Below, in pieces: positions 7,696-16,683 of a DNA stretch of 64,000 nt; positions within the stretch are counted from its first letter, which is position 1, and each line of letters begins with the position of its first letter. Below the pieces are notes generated by a model. It was not told the DNA's origin, did no database searches, and was given only the letters and a program-made list of their open reading frames with translations. The position numbers and the translations under genes are program-made. The DNA comes from Burkholderiaceae bacterium (GTDB taxonomy: Bacteria; Pseudomonadota; Gammaproteobacteria; Burkholderiales; Burkholderiaceae_C). The DNA lies in the NCBI GenBank assembly GCA_913776825.1, contig CAJYPV010000020.1, positions 62,001 through 126,000 of the forward strand. Direction: 5' to 3'.

Positions 7696-10005
7696 ATGCA
7701 CCGATTGACATCCCTGGCAGCGGGATTGCTGCTGGCCGGCTTCAGCGCGACCGCGGCCCTGGCCGCGCAGCCGGCCGAACTGAGCTATGCGGTCACCAAC
7801 AAGTGGAGCGGCGGCTACTGCGCCACCGTGAAGGTGAAGAATCCGAACCCGACGCCCCTGGTCTGGAGCGGCACCCTCGCGGTGAACGGCACCGTGGCCA
7901 ACGTCTGGAACGCCGAGTGGAAACGCAACGGCGCGTCGCTGGTGCTGTCGGGCATCGGCTGGAACCGCACCCTCGCGCCGAATGCCACCAATGAGTCGGT
8001 CGGCTTCTGCGCCACGACGAGTGCCGCGCCCGCGCCGACGCCTGCCCCTGCGCCAAGCCCCGCGCCGGCTCCGGCACCAACGCCCGCGCCTGCACCCGCG
8101 CCCGTGCCGACCCCGGCTCCAGCGCCGAGTCCCGCGCCGGCCCCAGCACCCACACCCGCACCCGCACCGGCGCCGACGCCGGCACCTGCGCCCGCACCGA
8201 CGCCTGCGCCAGCCCCGGCACCTACCCCTGCGCCGGCGCCAGCCCCGGCCGCCGTGGACCCAGGCACCACGCTGACCTCCTGGTTCACCGGCACGCCGCA
8301 GAAGCCGGCCGTGACGGCGGGCACCTGGCGGGCGGGCGGTCCGAATCCGGAGCAGGCGTCGTTCAAGCTGGTCAAGGAGACCGCGCACTTCGCGTTCTAT
8401 TCGGACGAGAACCTCTCAGCCGCCGACCTGACCCTGGCCGCCGAGACGCTGGAGAACACGGTCTGGAAGAATCTGTTCGACAGCAACCTCTACATGCCTG
8501 AGCCGTTCTTCAACAAGACGGACAAGATCAAGCCCGCGATCCACATCCATTCCGGATGGGGTCTGACTGGCGGCGCCTGGGTCGATGCGCAGCGCAACCT
8601 GCACATGGGCATGTGGATCGCGCCTGATGCGTTGCGTGATCACTGGGGTCTGACCCATGAGTTCACCCATGGCTGGCAATCCTGGGCCAACTACAACGGC
8701 GGCATCGCCTGCAACCAGTCCAACACCTGCGGCTGGATCCATGAGAGCCATGCCAACTTCACGCCGCACCAGTTGCCCGAATACCAGAGCAATGTGCACT
8801 GCTCGGAAATGCTGCCGAATGCGCCGCATCTCTATCTCGGCTCCACCCGCGACCGCTACTGCAACTGGCAGTTTATGGAGTTCCTGAAGGACAAGTACGG
8901 CCCCGAAGCGGTGACCCAGATCTGGACCACCGCCGGCGCAGACCCGTTCACCAACATCCAGAAGGCACGCGGCTGGACCATCGGCCAGCTCAACGACTTC
9001 ATCGGCGACTGGGCCATGCACAACGTGGTCTGGGATTACAAAGCCACGCCCGACGCGTTCCGCAATACCTACGGCAACATCACGCTGACCGACAAGGCCG
9101 AGCGCATGCGCCGACTGATGCCGCTGGAAGCGCTGGATGCGAACTGGGCCACCAACCGCCGATTCGTCTCGCCGTTCTACGGTGCGCCGCAGCGCTTCGG
9201 CTACAACGTGGTGCGTCTGTATCCGCAGGCGGGGGCGAGCACGGTGACGGTGAAGTTCCGGGGCATCAATCCGTCCGGTTCCGATGCCGATTTCCGCTGG
9301 GGTCTGGTGGCGACGAACTCGCAGTTCAGCTCGGCCCGCTACAGCGCGCTGCAAAAGGGCCTGGACGCGGATCTGACCTTCCGCGTCGTCGCAGGTGAGC
9401 CGCTGTTCCTGGTCGTCAGCGCGACGCCGTCGGTGTTCAAGACCGTCACCTGGGACCAGGCCTATCACACGATCTGGCGCTATCCCTACATGGTGGAGCT
9501 GGCCAACGCCTGGCCGCAGGGCTTCCAGAACGGTCAGCGTGACCTGTGCCCGACCGGCACCGTGCGTCACGGCAATGGCGGCGGCTGCGCGCCGTCGAGC
9601 ACACCGTCGACGGTCTATGTGGGCCCCTACGCGACCATCCTGACCGGCGGTCGCGCCACCGGCAATGCCCGCATCGAGGACCAAGCCATCATCGCCAACG
9701 GCGTCGTGTCGGACAACGCGGTGGTGGGCGGCTTGAGCGTCATCGGCGTGACCGGCAGCCCGTGGGGCAACAACAGCTTCACCGTGTCGGGTTCGGCGCA
9801 GGTGCGCACGACCTTCTATCCGCTGGGCTTCTTCGAGGCCAGCCAGGGCGCGTCCGGCAGCCTGAATCTGCATGGCGACGTGGAATACCGCGGCGTCGGG
9901 CTGAATCTGTCGTCGGGTGTGCGCTCGGGCTTCGTGGACGCCACCTCGACGGTGGGCGTCGCGACCGATGTGAACAAGAAGACGACCTGGACCTGGCGGC
10001 CTTGA
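7696..10005 (+). CDS. Secreted CBM2-linker-DUF6055-like putative metallopeptidase
   Basis: 769 residues. ATG 7696 has a strong GGAGG site and gives a Sec signal peptide (about 1-24, ending ALAAQ). Residues 25-110 look like a family 2 carbohydrate-binding module, with the two cysteines (GGYC, GFC) and conserved tryptophans. A Pro-Ala-Thr linker of about 80 residues (PAPAPTPAP repeats) follows. The main domain (about 195-600) carries HEFTH at 321-325, an HExxH zinc-peptidase motif, with WIHESHANF downstream; it resembles DUF6055 proteins. The last ~130 residues have short repeats like a beta-helix (GNARIEDQAII). The predicted role is an extracellular enzyme targeted to cellulose or chitin; peptidase activity is inference from HExxH. 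A strong terminator follows at 10104. Confidence 0.8.
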   Translation: MHRLTSLAAGLLLAGFSATAALAAQPAELSYAVTNKWSGGYCATVKVKNPNPTPLVWSGTLAVNGTVANVWNAEWKRNGASLVLSGIGWNRTLAPNATNESVGFCATTSAAPAPTPAPAPSPAPAPAPTPAPAPAPVPTPAPAPSPAPAPAPTPAPAPAPTPAPAPAPTPAPAPAPTPAPAPAPAAVDPGTTLTSWFTGTPQKPAVTAGTWRAGGPNPEQASFKLVKETAHFAFYSDENLSAADLTLAAETLENTVWKNLFDSNLYMPEPFFNKTDKIKPAIHIHSGWGLTGGAWVDAQRNLHMGMWIAPDALRDHWGLTHEFTHGWQSWANYNGGIACNQSNTCGWIHESHANFTPHQLPEYQSNVHCSEMLPNAPHLYLGSTRDRYCNWQFMEFLKDKYGPEAVTQIWTTAGADPFTNIQKARGWTIGQLNDFIGDWAMHNVVWDYKATPDAFRNTYGNITLTDKAERMRRLMPLEALDANWATNRRFVSPFYGAPQRFGYNVVRLYPQAGASTVTVKFRGINPSGSDADFRWGLVATNSQFSSARYSALQKGLDADLTFRVVAGEPLFLVVSATPSVFKTVTWDQAYHTIWRYPYMVELANAWPQGFQNGQRDLCPTGTVRHGNGGGCAPSSTPSTVYVGPYATILTGGRATGNARIEDQAIIANGVVSDNAVVGGLSVIGVTGSPWGNNSFTVSGSAQVRTTFYPLGFFEASQGASGSLNLHGDVEYRGVGLNLSSGVRSGFVDATSTVGVATDVNKKTTWTWRP

Positions 10006-10103
10006 GCCGCGCGCTCAGCCGACCTGGACGGCCAAGAGGGCGTCACAGCGGCTGAGCGAGCTCGCTGACAAGGCGCCCGACCGTGACGTCAACAGCACCC
10101 GCC

Positions 10104-10135
10104 AAGGGCCCGCGTGTGAACGCGGGCCCTTGTTT
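10104..10135 (+). terminator. Rho-independent terminator after the CBM2 protein gene
   Basis: Stem GGGCCCGCG / CGCGGGCCC with loop TGTGAA, followed by TTGTTT. Confidence 0.8.
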
Positions 10136-10175
10136 CATGGGGCGCCCGCAGCGACCTGCGCCACGGCTGCGCGAT

Positions 10176-10385
10176 TCATTGATCGGCGAGAAACACCGCG
10201 ACCAGCGCATTCGCGTGGCCGTGGCCCATCGCGTGCTCGGTCTTCAGCCAATTCACCAGCGCCATGTGCTTCTGCGGTCCGGCTTGCTGAAGCAGGGCCA
10301 TCCAGTGGCTGATGGGGTGTCCGTACGTCTTCTCGATGGACGGAAAGTACGAGGCGGGTCCTTTGACGGTGGGGGCGTCGGCCAT
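10176..10385 (-). CDS. DUF4287 domain-containing small protein
   Basis: 69 residues. ATG 10385 has an AGGAG site 8 bases upstream. The sequence has the pattern of the DUF4287 family: SYFPSIEKTYGHPISHWMAL near the start, then KHMALVNWLKTEHAMGHGHANALVA. Family members are short, soluble and uncharacterised; some are fused to DUF5655. No operon partner is visible. It lies downstream of ffs on the same strand, separated from it by the ffs terminator. Confidence 0.85.
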   Translation of the reverse strand: MADAPTVKGPASYFPSIEKTYGHPISHWMALLQQAGPQKHMALVNWLKTEHAMGHGHANALVAVFLADQ

Positions 10386-10596
10386 GAGCGGGCTCCTGAT
10401 GGTCGGTGGTGAGTATCGATACACCCACGACGATCCGCCAGCGGCGAGATCGACATCCCCCGCGATCTCCCTCGCGACCTCCCGGTCGACATCCCGCTCG
10501 CGTGCATTTCGCGATCTGCAGCGCCGCATCGATCGGCGCCTGATCGGGGCCGTCAGCGCTCAAGTGGGCGCGCGGCTCAAGCGGCGCAGAAACACA

Positions 10597-10619
10597 AAGA
10601 CCGCCTCGAGGGCGGTCTT
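10597..10619 (-). terminator. Terminator of the SRP RNA gene
   Basis: On the minus strand, AAGACCGCC-CTCGA-GGCGGTCTTTG lies just after the 3' end of ffs. This is a perfect GC-rich stem followed by a short T run. Confidence 0.8.
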
Positions 10620-10635
10620 GCGCAAAACGAATGAG

Positions 10636-10735
10636 GTTGACGAGCCTGATCTCGGCACTGGTCACAACGGTTAGGGCTGCTTGGTTCCCCACCTGACCCG
10701 GTTGGCCGCGCTTCCATGCGAGGAGGCCCGTCAGG
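10636..10735 (-). ncRNA. ffs: Signal recognition particle RNA (4.5S RNA)
   Basis: Read on the minus strand, the ~97-nt RNA contains the SRP core GGGTCAGGT-GG-GGAA-CC-AAGCAGCCC, which is domain IV with a GGAA tetraloop. Downstream comes GACCAGTGCCGAGATCAGG, the 3' half of the symmetric loop region. The ends pair: GACGGGCCT (10732-10724) with AGGCTCGTC (10647-10639). It is flanked by a -10 box and by a rho-independent terminator. The RNA binds Ffh for cotranslational targeting to the membrane. Closeness to dnaX-recR is usual in betaproteobacteria. Exact ends are estimated from the pairing. Confidence 0.92.
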
Positions 10736-10740
10736 GACAG

Positions 10741-10746
10741 ATTCTA
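10741..10746 (-). promoter_or_regulatory. -10 element of ffs
   Basis: TAGAAT on the minus strand lies 6-9 bases before the paired 5' end of the SRP RNA, where a -10 box is expected. The -35 region is not well conserved. Confidence 0.6.
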
Positions 10747-10972
10747 CGCGAGCTTTGAACCGCTTCCGGGCGAATGCCGACATGAGCAGGATCAACCACC
10801 GCCCGCAGCGCTTGTGTTGTAATGGCGGCCGGATGTTGCGCAGGTCGCGATCTCCACCGCCGATTTACCAACTACTTGCGGGCGGTCAACAAGTACGGCT
10901 AAAGCGTTGCGGCTCCGATGATGCCCCGGGCCGGCAAACGCCGGTATCCCTGTGGGCTCTCGGAGTTTTTTC

Positions 10973-11398
10973 ATGTCTGCCTGTCTCGCCCAGTTCGATG
11001 CGCTCCTGGCGCGCCGCCGTCTCGATCGCGTGGCCCCGTCCCGCGCCCGGCCCGCCACGCACCAACTCTGCGATCCCTGGGGTGAGCCGGTGGCCGAGTT
11101 CACCGCGTTCCCCTCCGAAATGGCGCTGCTGACAGCCGCCTACCGGCTGCAGCCCGAGGATTGGGTGGGTGTGCTCGCCGACGACGCCCACCGCGACGGT
11201 CTCCATGCCTGCTGGCGCCTGGCGCTGTGGCGCGCCGATCGGCACGGACAAGCCCGTGTGCAGCGGGATTCCGGCCCGCAATGGATCAGCCCCGCCACGA
11301 CGCAGCGGCCGGGCGCCCGGCCGTCTGAACTGCGCCGCGCGCTGTGCGCCAGCGCGGTCGCGCAGCTGTGGCGCACCGGCTGGAAGCTGGTGGGCTGA
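10973..11398 (+). CDS. Hypothetical protein, 141 residues
   Basis: I do not recognise a family. ATG 10973 is the likely start; an in-frame alternative at 10952 adds seven residues. The product is soluble and rich in Arg, Ala, Leu and Trp, with AFPSEMALLTAAYRLQPEDWVGVLADDA in the middle and LCASAVAQLWRTGWKL at the end. It has no signal peptide or membrane segment. The codon bias matches its neighbours, which supports a real gene. It lies alone between ffs and the PurM-like gene. The stretch after it (11455-11510) is low-complexity GGCCAAGAA repeats. Confidence 0.6.
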   Translation: MSACLAQFDALLARRRLDRVAPSRARPATHQLCDPWGEPVAEFTAFPSEMALLTAAYRLQPEDWVGVLADDAHRDGLHACWRLALWRADRHGQARVQRDSGPQWISPATTQRPGARPSELRRALCASAVAQLWRTGWKLVG

Positions 11399-11552
11399 GA
11401 GGCGAAAGAGGGCCGAGAGGCCCGCGAGTTCTCGGCGGCCCGGACGGCCCGATAACCTGAGCGGCCCAAGCGGCCGAAGCGGCCAAGAAGGCCAAGAAGG
11501 CCAAGAACCGCGCCGCCGCTCGCCCTCCCGGGCGAGCCAGGGGCGCGAAAGA

Positions 11553-12683
11553 TCAGCGCAGTTGCAGGTCGTCGTCGCCGAAACGGATGTTCAGCGGTTC
11601 GATCAGCAGCTGCTTGTCGCCGGCTTCCACACGGCCCGCATCCCAGGCGTCGATGCCGCAGGACTGGGCGATCGCCACGACCTGGGCGGCCTGTTCCGCC
11701 TTGACGAAGATCGCGAAACCCGCGCCCATGTTGAGCGTGGAATAGGCCTCGCGGTCATCCTGCTGGGCATGCTGCTGCATGAACTTCAGCACCGGCGTGA
11801 CCGGCGGCACGGTGTGGATGCGGTAAGTGAACTGGCCGGGATGGCGCAGCAGCTTGCGCCAGCCGTGACCGGTGATGTTGGCGCAGTAGTGCGGCGTGAT
11901 GCCGGCCTTGTAGAGCGCCTCGGTCACGGGCGAGTACAGCGTGGTCGGCGCCAGCAGCGCGTCGCCGTAGGTCAGGCCGGGCTGCACTTCGGTCAGGTAG
12001 CCGTTGGGCAGGCGTTCGGTGAGCTTGCGCGCCAGGCTCAGGCCGTTGGCATGGATGCCGCTGGAAGCCAGCAGCACGATCGCATCGCCCGCGCCCAGCT
12101 TGTCGCCGACCGACAGACGTTCCTTCGGATTGATCAGCCCGGTGCAGGAGGCGGCCAGATCGATGCGGCCCGCTTCCACGATGCCCGCCAGCGCCGGCGT
12201 CTCACCGCCGCCCCAGGCGACCTGGCAGACGTCGCAGGCCTTCTTCCAGCCCGCCACCAGCGCCTGGGCGCGTTGCGCATCGCCGAACCAGTCCGAGCCA
12301 CCCGCGGCCCAGTAGGCCTGCACCACCAGCGGCGTGGCGCCCACGGTGATCAGGTCGTTGACCGCCATCGCGATCGTGTCCTGGGCGATGCCGTCGTAAT
12401 AGCTCTTGCCGGTCAGCTGGCTCATCTCATCGGCGACCAGGGCCTTGGAGCCCAGGCATTCGACGATGGACGCGATGTAGAACGGACCCACATCCACCAC
12501 ATACGCCGACTCGCCGCGCGAGGCCTTGACCTCGGTGAAGCCGTGGGCGCTCAGGTGACCGGCCGTTGCCGCGGCGGCGCGCTGGGCGCTGACCTTGAGC
12601 GGGTCGATCAGGTCGTAATTGACGCCGGCCTGTTCATAGCTCAGCGTGCCGGAGGAGGAATCGTGCGGGGCGTTCGTGCTCAT
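11553..12683 (-). CDS. PurM-like AIR synthase family protein
   Basis: 376 residues. The N-terminus LSYEQAGVNYDLIDPLK and the body (GIAQDTIAMAVNDLITVGATPL, GGGETPAL, SSGIHANGLSLARKL) follow phosphoribosylformylglycinamidine cyclo-ligase (PurM), which makes aminoimidazole ribonucleotide in purine synthesis. It diverges from the usual proteobacterial PurM start (YRDAGVDIDAG...), and about 30 extra residues include WAAGGSDWFGDAQRAQ. It may be the only PurM or a paralogue of the AIR-synthase-related superfamily; the window cannot decide. It is divergent from dnaX. A GATAAT box lies 8 bases before the ATG and no Shine-Dalgarno is seen. Confidence 0.75.
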   Translation of the reverse strand: MSTNAPHDSSSGTLSYEQAGVNYDLIDPLKVSAQRAAAATAGHLSAHGFTEVKASRGESAYVVDVGPFYIASIVECLGSKALVADEMSQLTGKSYYDGIAQDTIAMAVNDLITVGATPLVVQAYWAAGGSDWFGDAQRAQALVAGWKKACDVCQVAWGGGETPALAGIVEAGRIDLAASCTGLINPKERLSVGDKLGAGDAIVLLASSGIHANGLSLARKLTERLPNGYLTEVQPGLTYGDALLAPTTLYSPVTEALYKAGITPHYCANITGHGWRKLLRHPGQFTYRIHTVPPVTPVLKFMQQHAQQDDREAYSTLNMGAGFAIFVKAEQAAQVVAIAQSCGIDAWDAGRVEAGDKQLLIEPLNIRFGDDDLQLR

Positions 12684-12691
12684 GGGCGCGG

Positions 12692-12697
12692 ATTATC
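12692..12697 (-). promoter_or_regulatory. Putative -10 box close to the PurM-like start
   Basis: GATAAT on the minus strand, 8 bases upstream of ATG 12683. This spacing would put the transcription start at or next to the start codon. Confidence 0.45.
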
Positions 12698-12775
12698 CGT
12701 CAGCGCCGCCCCTGTCTCCTGACAAACCCGGACCGCTGAGCGCCTGCCCGTACGCGGAGCTCTCGAGGCGACCCG

Positions 12776-12781
12776 TAGAAT
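12776..12781 (+). promoter_or_regulatory. Putative -10 box close to the dnaX start
   Basis: TAGAAT 8 bases upstream of ATG 12790, with no Shine-Dalgarno between. It is compatible with a leaderless dnaX transcript. The -35 match is weak. Confidence 0.45.
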
Positions 12782-12789
12782 GTCGCGCC

Positions 12790-15237
12790 ATGAGTTACCA
12801 GGTCCTCGCACGCAAGTACCGCTCCCGCACATTCGAGGAGCTGATGGGTCAGGAGCATGTCGTGCAGGCGCTGGCCAATGCGCTGACACAGCAACGACTG
12901 CACCATGCCTATCTGTTCACCGGCACCCGCGGCGTGGGCAAGACCTCGGTCTCGCGCATCCTGGCGAAGAGCCTGAACTGCCTCGGTCCGGACGGGCAGG
13001 GCGGCATCACCGCGCATCCTTGCGGCGTCTGCGATGCCTGCCGCGACATCGATGCTGGCCGCTTCGTCGACTATGTCGAGCTGGACGCCGCTTCCAATCG
13101 CGGCGTGGAGGAAATCTCCCAGTTGCTGGACCAGGCGGTCTACAAGCCGGTCGTCGGGCGCTTCAAGGTCTACATGATCGACGAAGTGCACATGCTGTCG
13201 AACACCGCGTTCAACGCGATGCTGAAGACGCTGGAAGAGCCGCCCGAATACCTCAAGTTCGTGCTCGCGACCACCGATCCGCAGAAGGTGCCGGTCACCG
13301 TGCTGTCGCGCTGCCTGCAGTTCAATTTGCGGCCGATGTCGCCACAGACCGTGCTGGAACACCTCACCCGCGTGCTGGCCCATGAGCAGGTGCCGAGCGA
13401 GCCCGGCGCGCTGCGGCTGTTGGCGCGTGCGGCGCGCGGCTCGATGCGGGATGCGCTGTCGCTGACCGACCAGGCGATCGCCTTCGGCTCCGGTGAGCTG
13501 AAGGAAGCCGGCGTGCGCCAGATGCTGGGCAGCGTGGACCGCGGCCATGTGCTCGGCATCCTCCAGGCGCTGATTGCCGGTGACGGCGCCGCGCTGGTGG
13601 GCGCTTCCGACCGGCTGCGCGACATGGGCCTGTCGGCTGGCGGCACGCTGGAAGATCTGGCCGCCGCGCTGCAGCATCTGGCGGTGGCGCAGGCCGCGCC
13701 GGGAGCGCTCGATGCCAGCGATCCCGATCTGGCGGACCTGCTGCCCTTGGCGCAGCAACTGCCGGCCGATGAGATCCAGCTGATGTACAGCATGGCGCTG
13801 CACGGCCGTCAGGAGCTCCCGCTGGCGCCTGACGAATACGCCGGGCTCACCATGGTGTTGTTGCGCATGCTGGCGTTCCGCCCCGAGGGACAGGCCACGC
13901 GCCCGACGACCGCGCCGGCGGCGCACGCTCGCCCCATGACACCGACCGGGTCGCACGACGGCGCGACTTCCGCGCCCGCCCAAACGGCGCCGCGCGAGTC
14001 GCAAGCGACTTCGGCCCCCGCGCCGGCGGCCCCCGCCGTGCCGCGCGTGGCCGAACCGGCGTCCGCGCCGCCTATCGACCCAGAGCCTGCGCCTGCGCCT
14101 GCGCCTGCGCCTGCGCCTGCGCCTGCGCCTGCGCCTGCGCCTGCGCCTGCGTCTGCGTCTGCACAAGCCAGCGAATCAGCGCCGACGTCTTCCGATGCGG
14201 AGGGTCCCGAGTCCGCGGCGATCGAGGCCAACGAATCGAATGAGCGTGCTGCGGCCTCGCCTGGCGTTGACGAAGCGGCCGAAGCGGCACCCGCTCAGGC
14301 CGAAGATCGCCCGGCGCTCAGCGTCGATGAGCCCGCTACGGCCGAACCCGTGACGCCGCGCTCGGTCGAGGCGGCTGCCGCGCCCGCGCCGTCTATCGCC
14401 GCCGACGATCTGCCGCCGTGGCATGACGACGTGCCCACCGAGGCACCGTCGCTGCCGCGCGCCACCGCGTCGGCGACGGCACCGGCGCCGACGCCTGCCG
14501 TCGCCGCGCCGACCATCGCGCCCGCGCCCGCGCCCGCACCGCGTCCCACGCCGTCGTCCAGCCTGCGCGCGGCGCCGGCCGGAGCGCCCGCCACGCGCTT
14601 CAGCGATCGGCTGCGGCCGCGTGCGCCGGCACCGTCGGTGCAGGCGGCGCAGGCGGAAGTCGATGACATCGAAGACCTGTCGCCACCGCATGATGACGAC
14701 GGCCCGCCCGCCTGGCTGGATGTGCCGCCGCCGGGCGACGAGGAACTGGGCGACGGGCCTGCGCTGCTCGACGAGCCGTCGGCGGACGAGGGCGGCGGCG
14801 CCGGCATCTATCTCTCGACCGCCGTGGAGGAAGTCGCCCTGGTGGCGACGCCGCTGGGCGAGCGCTGGTATGCGACCGTGCCGCAGCTCGGCCTGACGGC
14901 TCTGACCCGCGAGCTCGCGCTGCAAGCCGAATGTGTGGAGATCCACGACCAGGAACAGCCGCAGCGCTGGCGCCTGCGGGTGGAGCGCGAATCGCTGCGC
15001 CAGCCCGGTCTGCAGGACAAGCTGCAGGCGGCGCTGTCCGCCTGGCTGCAAGCGCCGGTCAAGCTGGAGATCGACGCGGGCCGTGCCACCGATTCGCCGG
15101 CCCTGCGCGATACCATGGCAGCCCGCGCGCGGCAGCGTCGCGCCGAGACCATCATCCTCGAAGACCCCGAGGTCCAGCAGTTGCTGACGCAGTTCAAGAC
15201 CGCGCGCATCCTGCCCGGGTCCATCAAACCTCTCTGA
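12790..15237 (+). CDS. dnaX: DNA polymerase III subunits gamma/tau
   Basis: 815 residues from ATG 12790 ([15 protein letters not shown]). This is the clamp-loader ATPase: Walker [10 protein letters not shown] (45-53), zinc cysteines C64, C78, C81 and C84, Walker B region [10 protein letters not shown], sensor SRC, and [12 protein letters not shown]. After the AAA+ and collar domains (to about 370) comes a long Pro/Ala/acidic linker. It contains an (Ala-Pro)n tract encoded by 11 perfect CCTGCG units at 14086-14151. The C-terminal tau domain starts near 675. I see no A-AAA-AAG slip site, so gamma production by frameshifting is not evident. It is followed by ybaB and recR in the standard order. 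Confidence 0.95.
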   Translation: MSYQVLARKYRSRTFEELMGQEHVVQALANALTQQRLHHAYLFTGTRGVGKTSVSRILAKSLNCLGPDGQGGITAHPCGVCDACRDIDAGRFVDYVELDAASNRGVEEISQLLDQAVYKPVVGRFKVYMIDEVHMLSNTAFNAMLKTLEEPPEYLKFVLATTDPQKVPVTVLSRCLQFNLRPMSPQTVLEHLTRVLAHEQVPSEPGALRLLARAARGSMRDALSLTDQAIAFGSGELKEAGVRQMLGSVDRGHVLGILQALIAGDGAALVGASDRLRDMGLSAGGTLEDLAAALQHLAVAQAAPGALDASDPDLADLLPLAQQLPADEIQLMYSMALHGRQELPLAPDEYAGLTMVLLRMLAFRPEGQATRPTTAPAAHARPMTPTGSHDGATSAPAQTAPRESQATSAPAPAAPAVPRVAEPASAPPIDPEPAPAPAPAPAPAPAPAPAPAPASASAQASESAPTSSDAEGPESAAIEANESNERAAASPGVDEAAEAAPAQAEDRPALSVDEPATAEPVTPRSVEAAAAPAPSIAADDLPPWHDDVPTEAPSLPRATASATAPAPTPAVAAPTIAPAPAPAPRPTPSSSLRAAPAGAPATRFSDRLRPRAPAPSVQAAQAEVDDIEDLSPPHDDDGPPAWLDVPPPGDEELGDGPALLDEPSADEGGGAGIYLSTAVEEVALVATPLGERWYATVPQLGLTALTRELALQAECVEIHDQEQPQRWRLRVERESLRQPGLQDKLQAALSAWLQAPVKLEIDAGRATDSPALRDTMAARARQRRAETIILEDPEVQQLLTQFKTARILPGSIKPL
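14086..14151 (+). repeat. Hexanucleotide microsatellite (CCTGCG)11 inside dnaX
   Basis: Eleven perfect tandem CCTGCG units, followed by two decayed units (TCTGCG, TCTGCA). It encodes alternating Pro-Ala in the flexible linker of tau. Unit gain or loss keeps the frame. Confidence 0.9.
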
Positions 15238-15265
15238 ACTCCCCCGAACCACAAGGATCACCATC

Positions 15266-15592
15266 ATGATGAAGGGTCAACTCGCAGGCCTGATGAAGCA
15301 GGCCCAGGCGATGCAGGACAACCTGAAGAAGGCGCAGGAAGAACTGGGCAACATCGAGGTCGAAGGCCAGTCCGGCGCCGGCCTGGTGAAGGTCACCATG
15401 ACCTGCAAGCACGATGTGAAGCGGGTGGCCATCGATCCCAGCCTGCTGGCCGATGACAAGGACATGCTGGAAGACCTGGTCGCCGCCGCCTTCAACGACG
15501 CGGTGCGCCGCGCCGAGGAAGTCAGCCAGGAAAAGATGTCCAAGCTGACCGCCGGCATGCCGATGCCTCCCGGCATGAAGTTCCCGTTCTGA
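15266..15592 (+). CDS. ybaB: YbaB/EbfC family nucleoid-associated protein
   Basis: 108 residues, the normal family length. It opens [23 protein letters not shown], a helical start typical of YbaB/EbfC. The central strand segment is [20 protein letters not shown], and the Met/Pro-rich tail [11 protein letters not shown] is typical of proteobacterial members. The protein forms a DNA-binding dimer; its precise role is unsettled, possibly in recombination with RecR. It lies 28 bases after dnaX and 10 bases before recR. The second ATG at 15269 is an alternative start. Confidence 0.95.
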   Translation: MMKGQLAGLMKQAQAMQDNLKKAQEELGNIEVEGQSGAGLVKVTMTCKHDVKRVAIDPSLLADDKDMLEDLVAAAFNDAVRRAEEVSQEKMSKLTAGMPMPPGMKFPF

Positions 15593-15602
15593 TCGGGCCG
15601 CG

Positions 15603-16190
15603 GTGACCGCACTCGAGCAACTGATCGAGGCTCTGCGGCGCCTGCCGGGCGTGGGCCAGAAGTCGGCCCAGCGCATGGCCTACCACCTGCTGCAACATGA
15701 CCGGTCCGGCGCGGAAGCGCTGGCCCAGGCGCTGCAGCAGGCCAGCCGAAGCATTCGCCACTGCGAGCGCTGCTACACCTTCAGCGAGACCCCGCTGTGC
15801 CCGATCTGCCAGGACAGCCGCCGTGACGGGCGGCTGTTGTGCGTGGTGGAAACGCCGGCCGATCAGGCGGCGATGGAGCGCACCGCGTCCTACCACGGCT
15901 ACTATTTCGTGCTGCAGGGCCGGATCAGTCCGCTGGACGGGGTCGGGACTCGGCAGATCGGTGTCGAACCCTTGCTCGCGCGGGCGGCAGATGGTCAGGT
16001 GGAAGAGGTCATCCTCGCCACCAGCTTCACCGCCGAAGGCGAGGCCACGGCGCATGTGCTGGCCGAAGCGCTGAAATCGCGCGGCCTGCGCAGCACCCGA
16101 CTCGCCCGAGGCGTGCCGGTGGGCAGCGAGCTCGAATATGTCGACCTCGGCACCATCGCCCACGCGCTGGTGGACCGACGCGCCACCTGA
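15603..16190 (+). CDS. recR: Recombination mediator RecR
   Basis: 195 residues with a GTG start 10 bases after ybaB. It has a helix-hairpin-helix ([16 protein letters not shown]), a four-cysteine zinc finger (C54, C57, C66, C69), and a Toprim domain from about 79 with VVETPAD and the end [16 protein letters not shown]. RecR works with RecO and RecF to load RecA at single-strand gaps. It shares a likely operon with dnaX and ybaB. Confidence 0.95.
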   Translation: MTALEQLIEALRRLPGVGQKSAQRMAYHLLQHDRSGAEALAQALQQASRSIRHCERCYTFSETPLCPICQDSRRDGRLLCVVETPADQAAMERTASYHGYYFVLQGRISPLDGVGTRQIGVEPLLARAADGQVEEVILATSFTAEGEATAHVLAEALKSRGLRSTRLARGVPVGSELEYVDLGTIAHALVDRRAT

Positions 16191-16261
16191 TCACGGCGGA
16201 CGGTGCAAGCCGCGCAGGCCCATCGCCGTCCCTTCCAGCCACTTCTCCGACGGACCCCCCC

Positions 16262-16657
16262 ATGAGCATGACCCTGGCCAACTACTGTTTGATCATCGCG
16301 GCGGTGTTGCCGATCGTCTGCGCGGGGCTGGCGAAGTCGCGGGGCTTCGGCAAGTCGCGTCGCGACGGCGGCTACGACAACCATGAACCACGCGCCTGGC
16401 TGAGCCGCCAGACCGGCTGGCAGGCGCGGGCCAATGCGGCGCAGGCCAACAGCTTCGAAGCGCTGCCGCTGTTCTATGCGGGCGTGCTCGCCGCCCAGCA
16501 GATGCAGCTGAATCAAGGCCGCATCGACCTGCTGGCGATCAGCTTCATCGTGCTGCGCCTGGTCTACATCGGCCTGTATCTGGCCAATGTCGCGGCGCTG
16601 CGCAGTCTGGCGTGGGTCGCCGGCATGGGCGTCTGCATCGCGATGTTCTTCGCCTGA
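16262..16657 (+). CDS. MAPEG family membrane protein
   Basis: 131 residues, ATG 16262. Four predicted membrane helices: about 5-23, 67-83, 91-111 and 114-131. The NxxE-type motif region WQARANAAQANSFEALPLF is shared with the MAPEG superfamily (membrane-associated proteins in eicosanoid and glutathione metabolism). Bacterial members are mostly uncharacterised and lack proven glutathione transferase activity. It lies 71 bases after recR and is followed directly by a strong terminator. Confidence 0.85.
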   Translation: MSMTLANYCLIIAAVLPIVCAGLAKSRGFGKSRRDGGYDNHEPRAWLSRQTGWQARANAAQANSFEALPLFYAGVLAAQQMQLNQGRIDLLAISFIVLRLVYIGLYLANVAALRSLAWVAGMGVCIAMFFA

Positions 16658-16683
16658 TCCGACGCTGACCAGCCACCCCACAG

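Noticed and set aside
11455..11510. Possible CRISPR or functional repeat array in the GGCCAAGAA run
   Set aside because: The units are short (9 bp), contiguous, without spacers, and lie in a gene-free gap: simple low-complexity sequence.
12700..14166. Minus-strand frame encoding a long poly-Arg tract opposite dnaX
   Set aside because: This is the antisense reading of the CCTGCG repeat; dnaX is unambiguous on the plus strand.
13800..14700. Programmed frameshift site for gamma subunit production in dnaX
   Set aside because: No slippery A-AAA-AAG heptamer followed by a stem-loop is visible; the region is GC-rich Pro/Ala linker.
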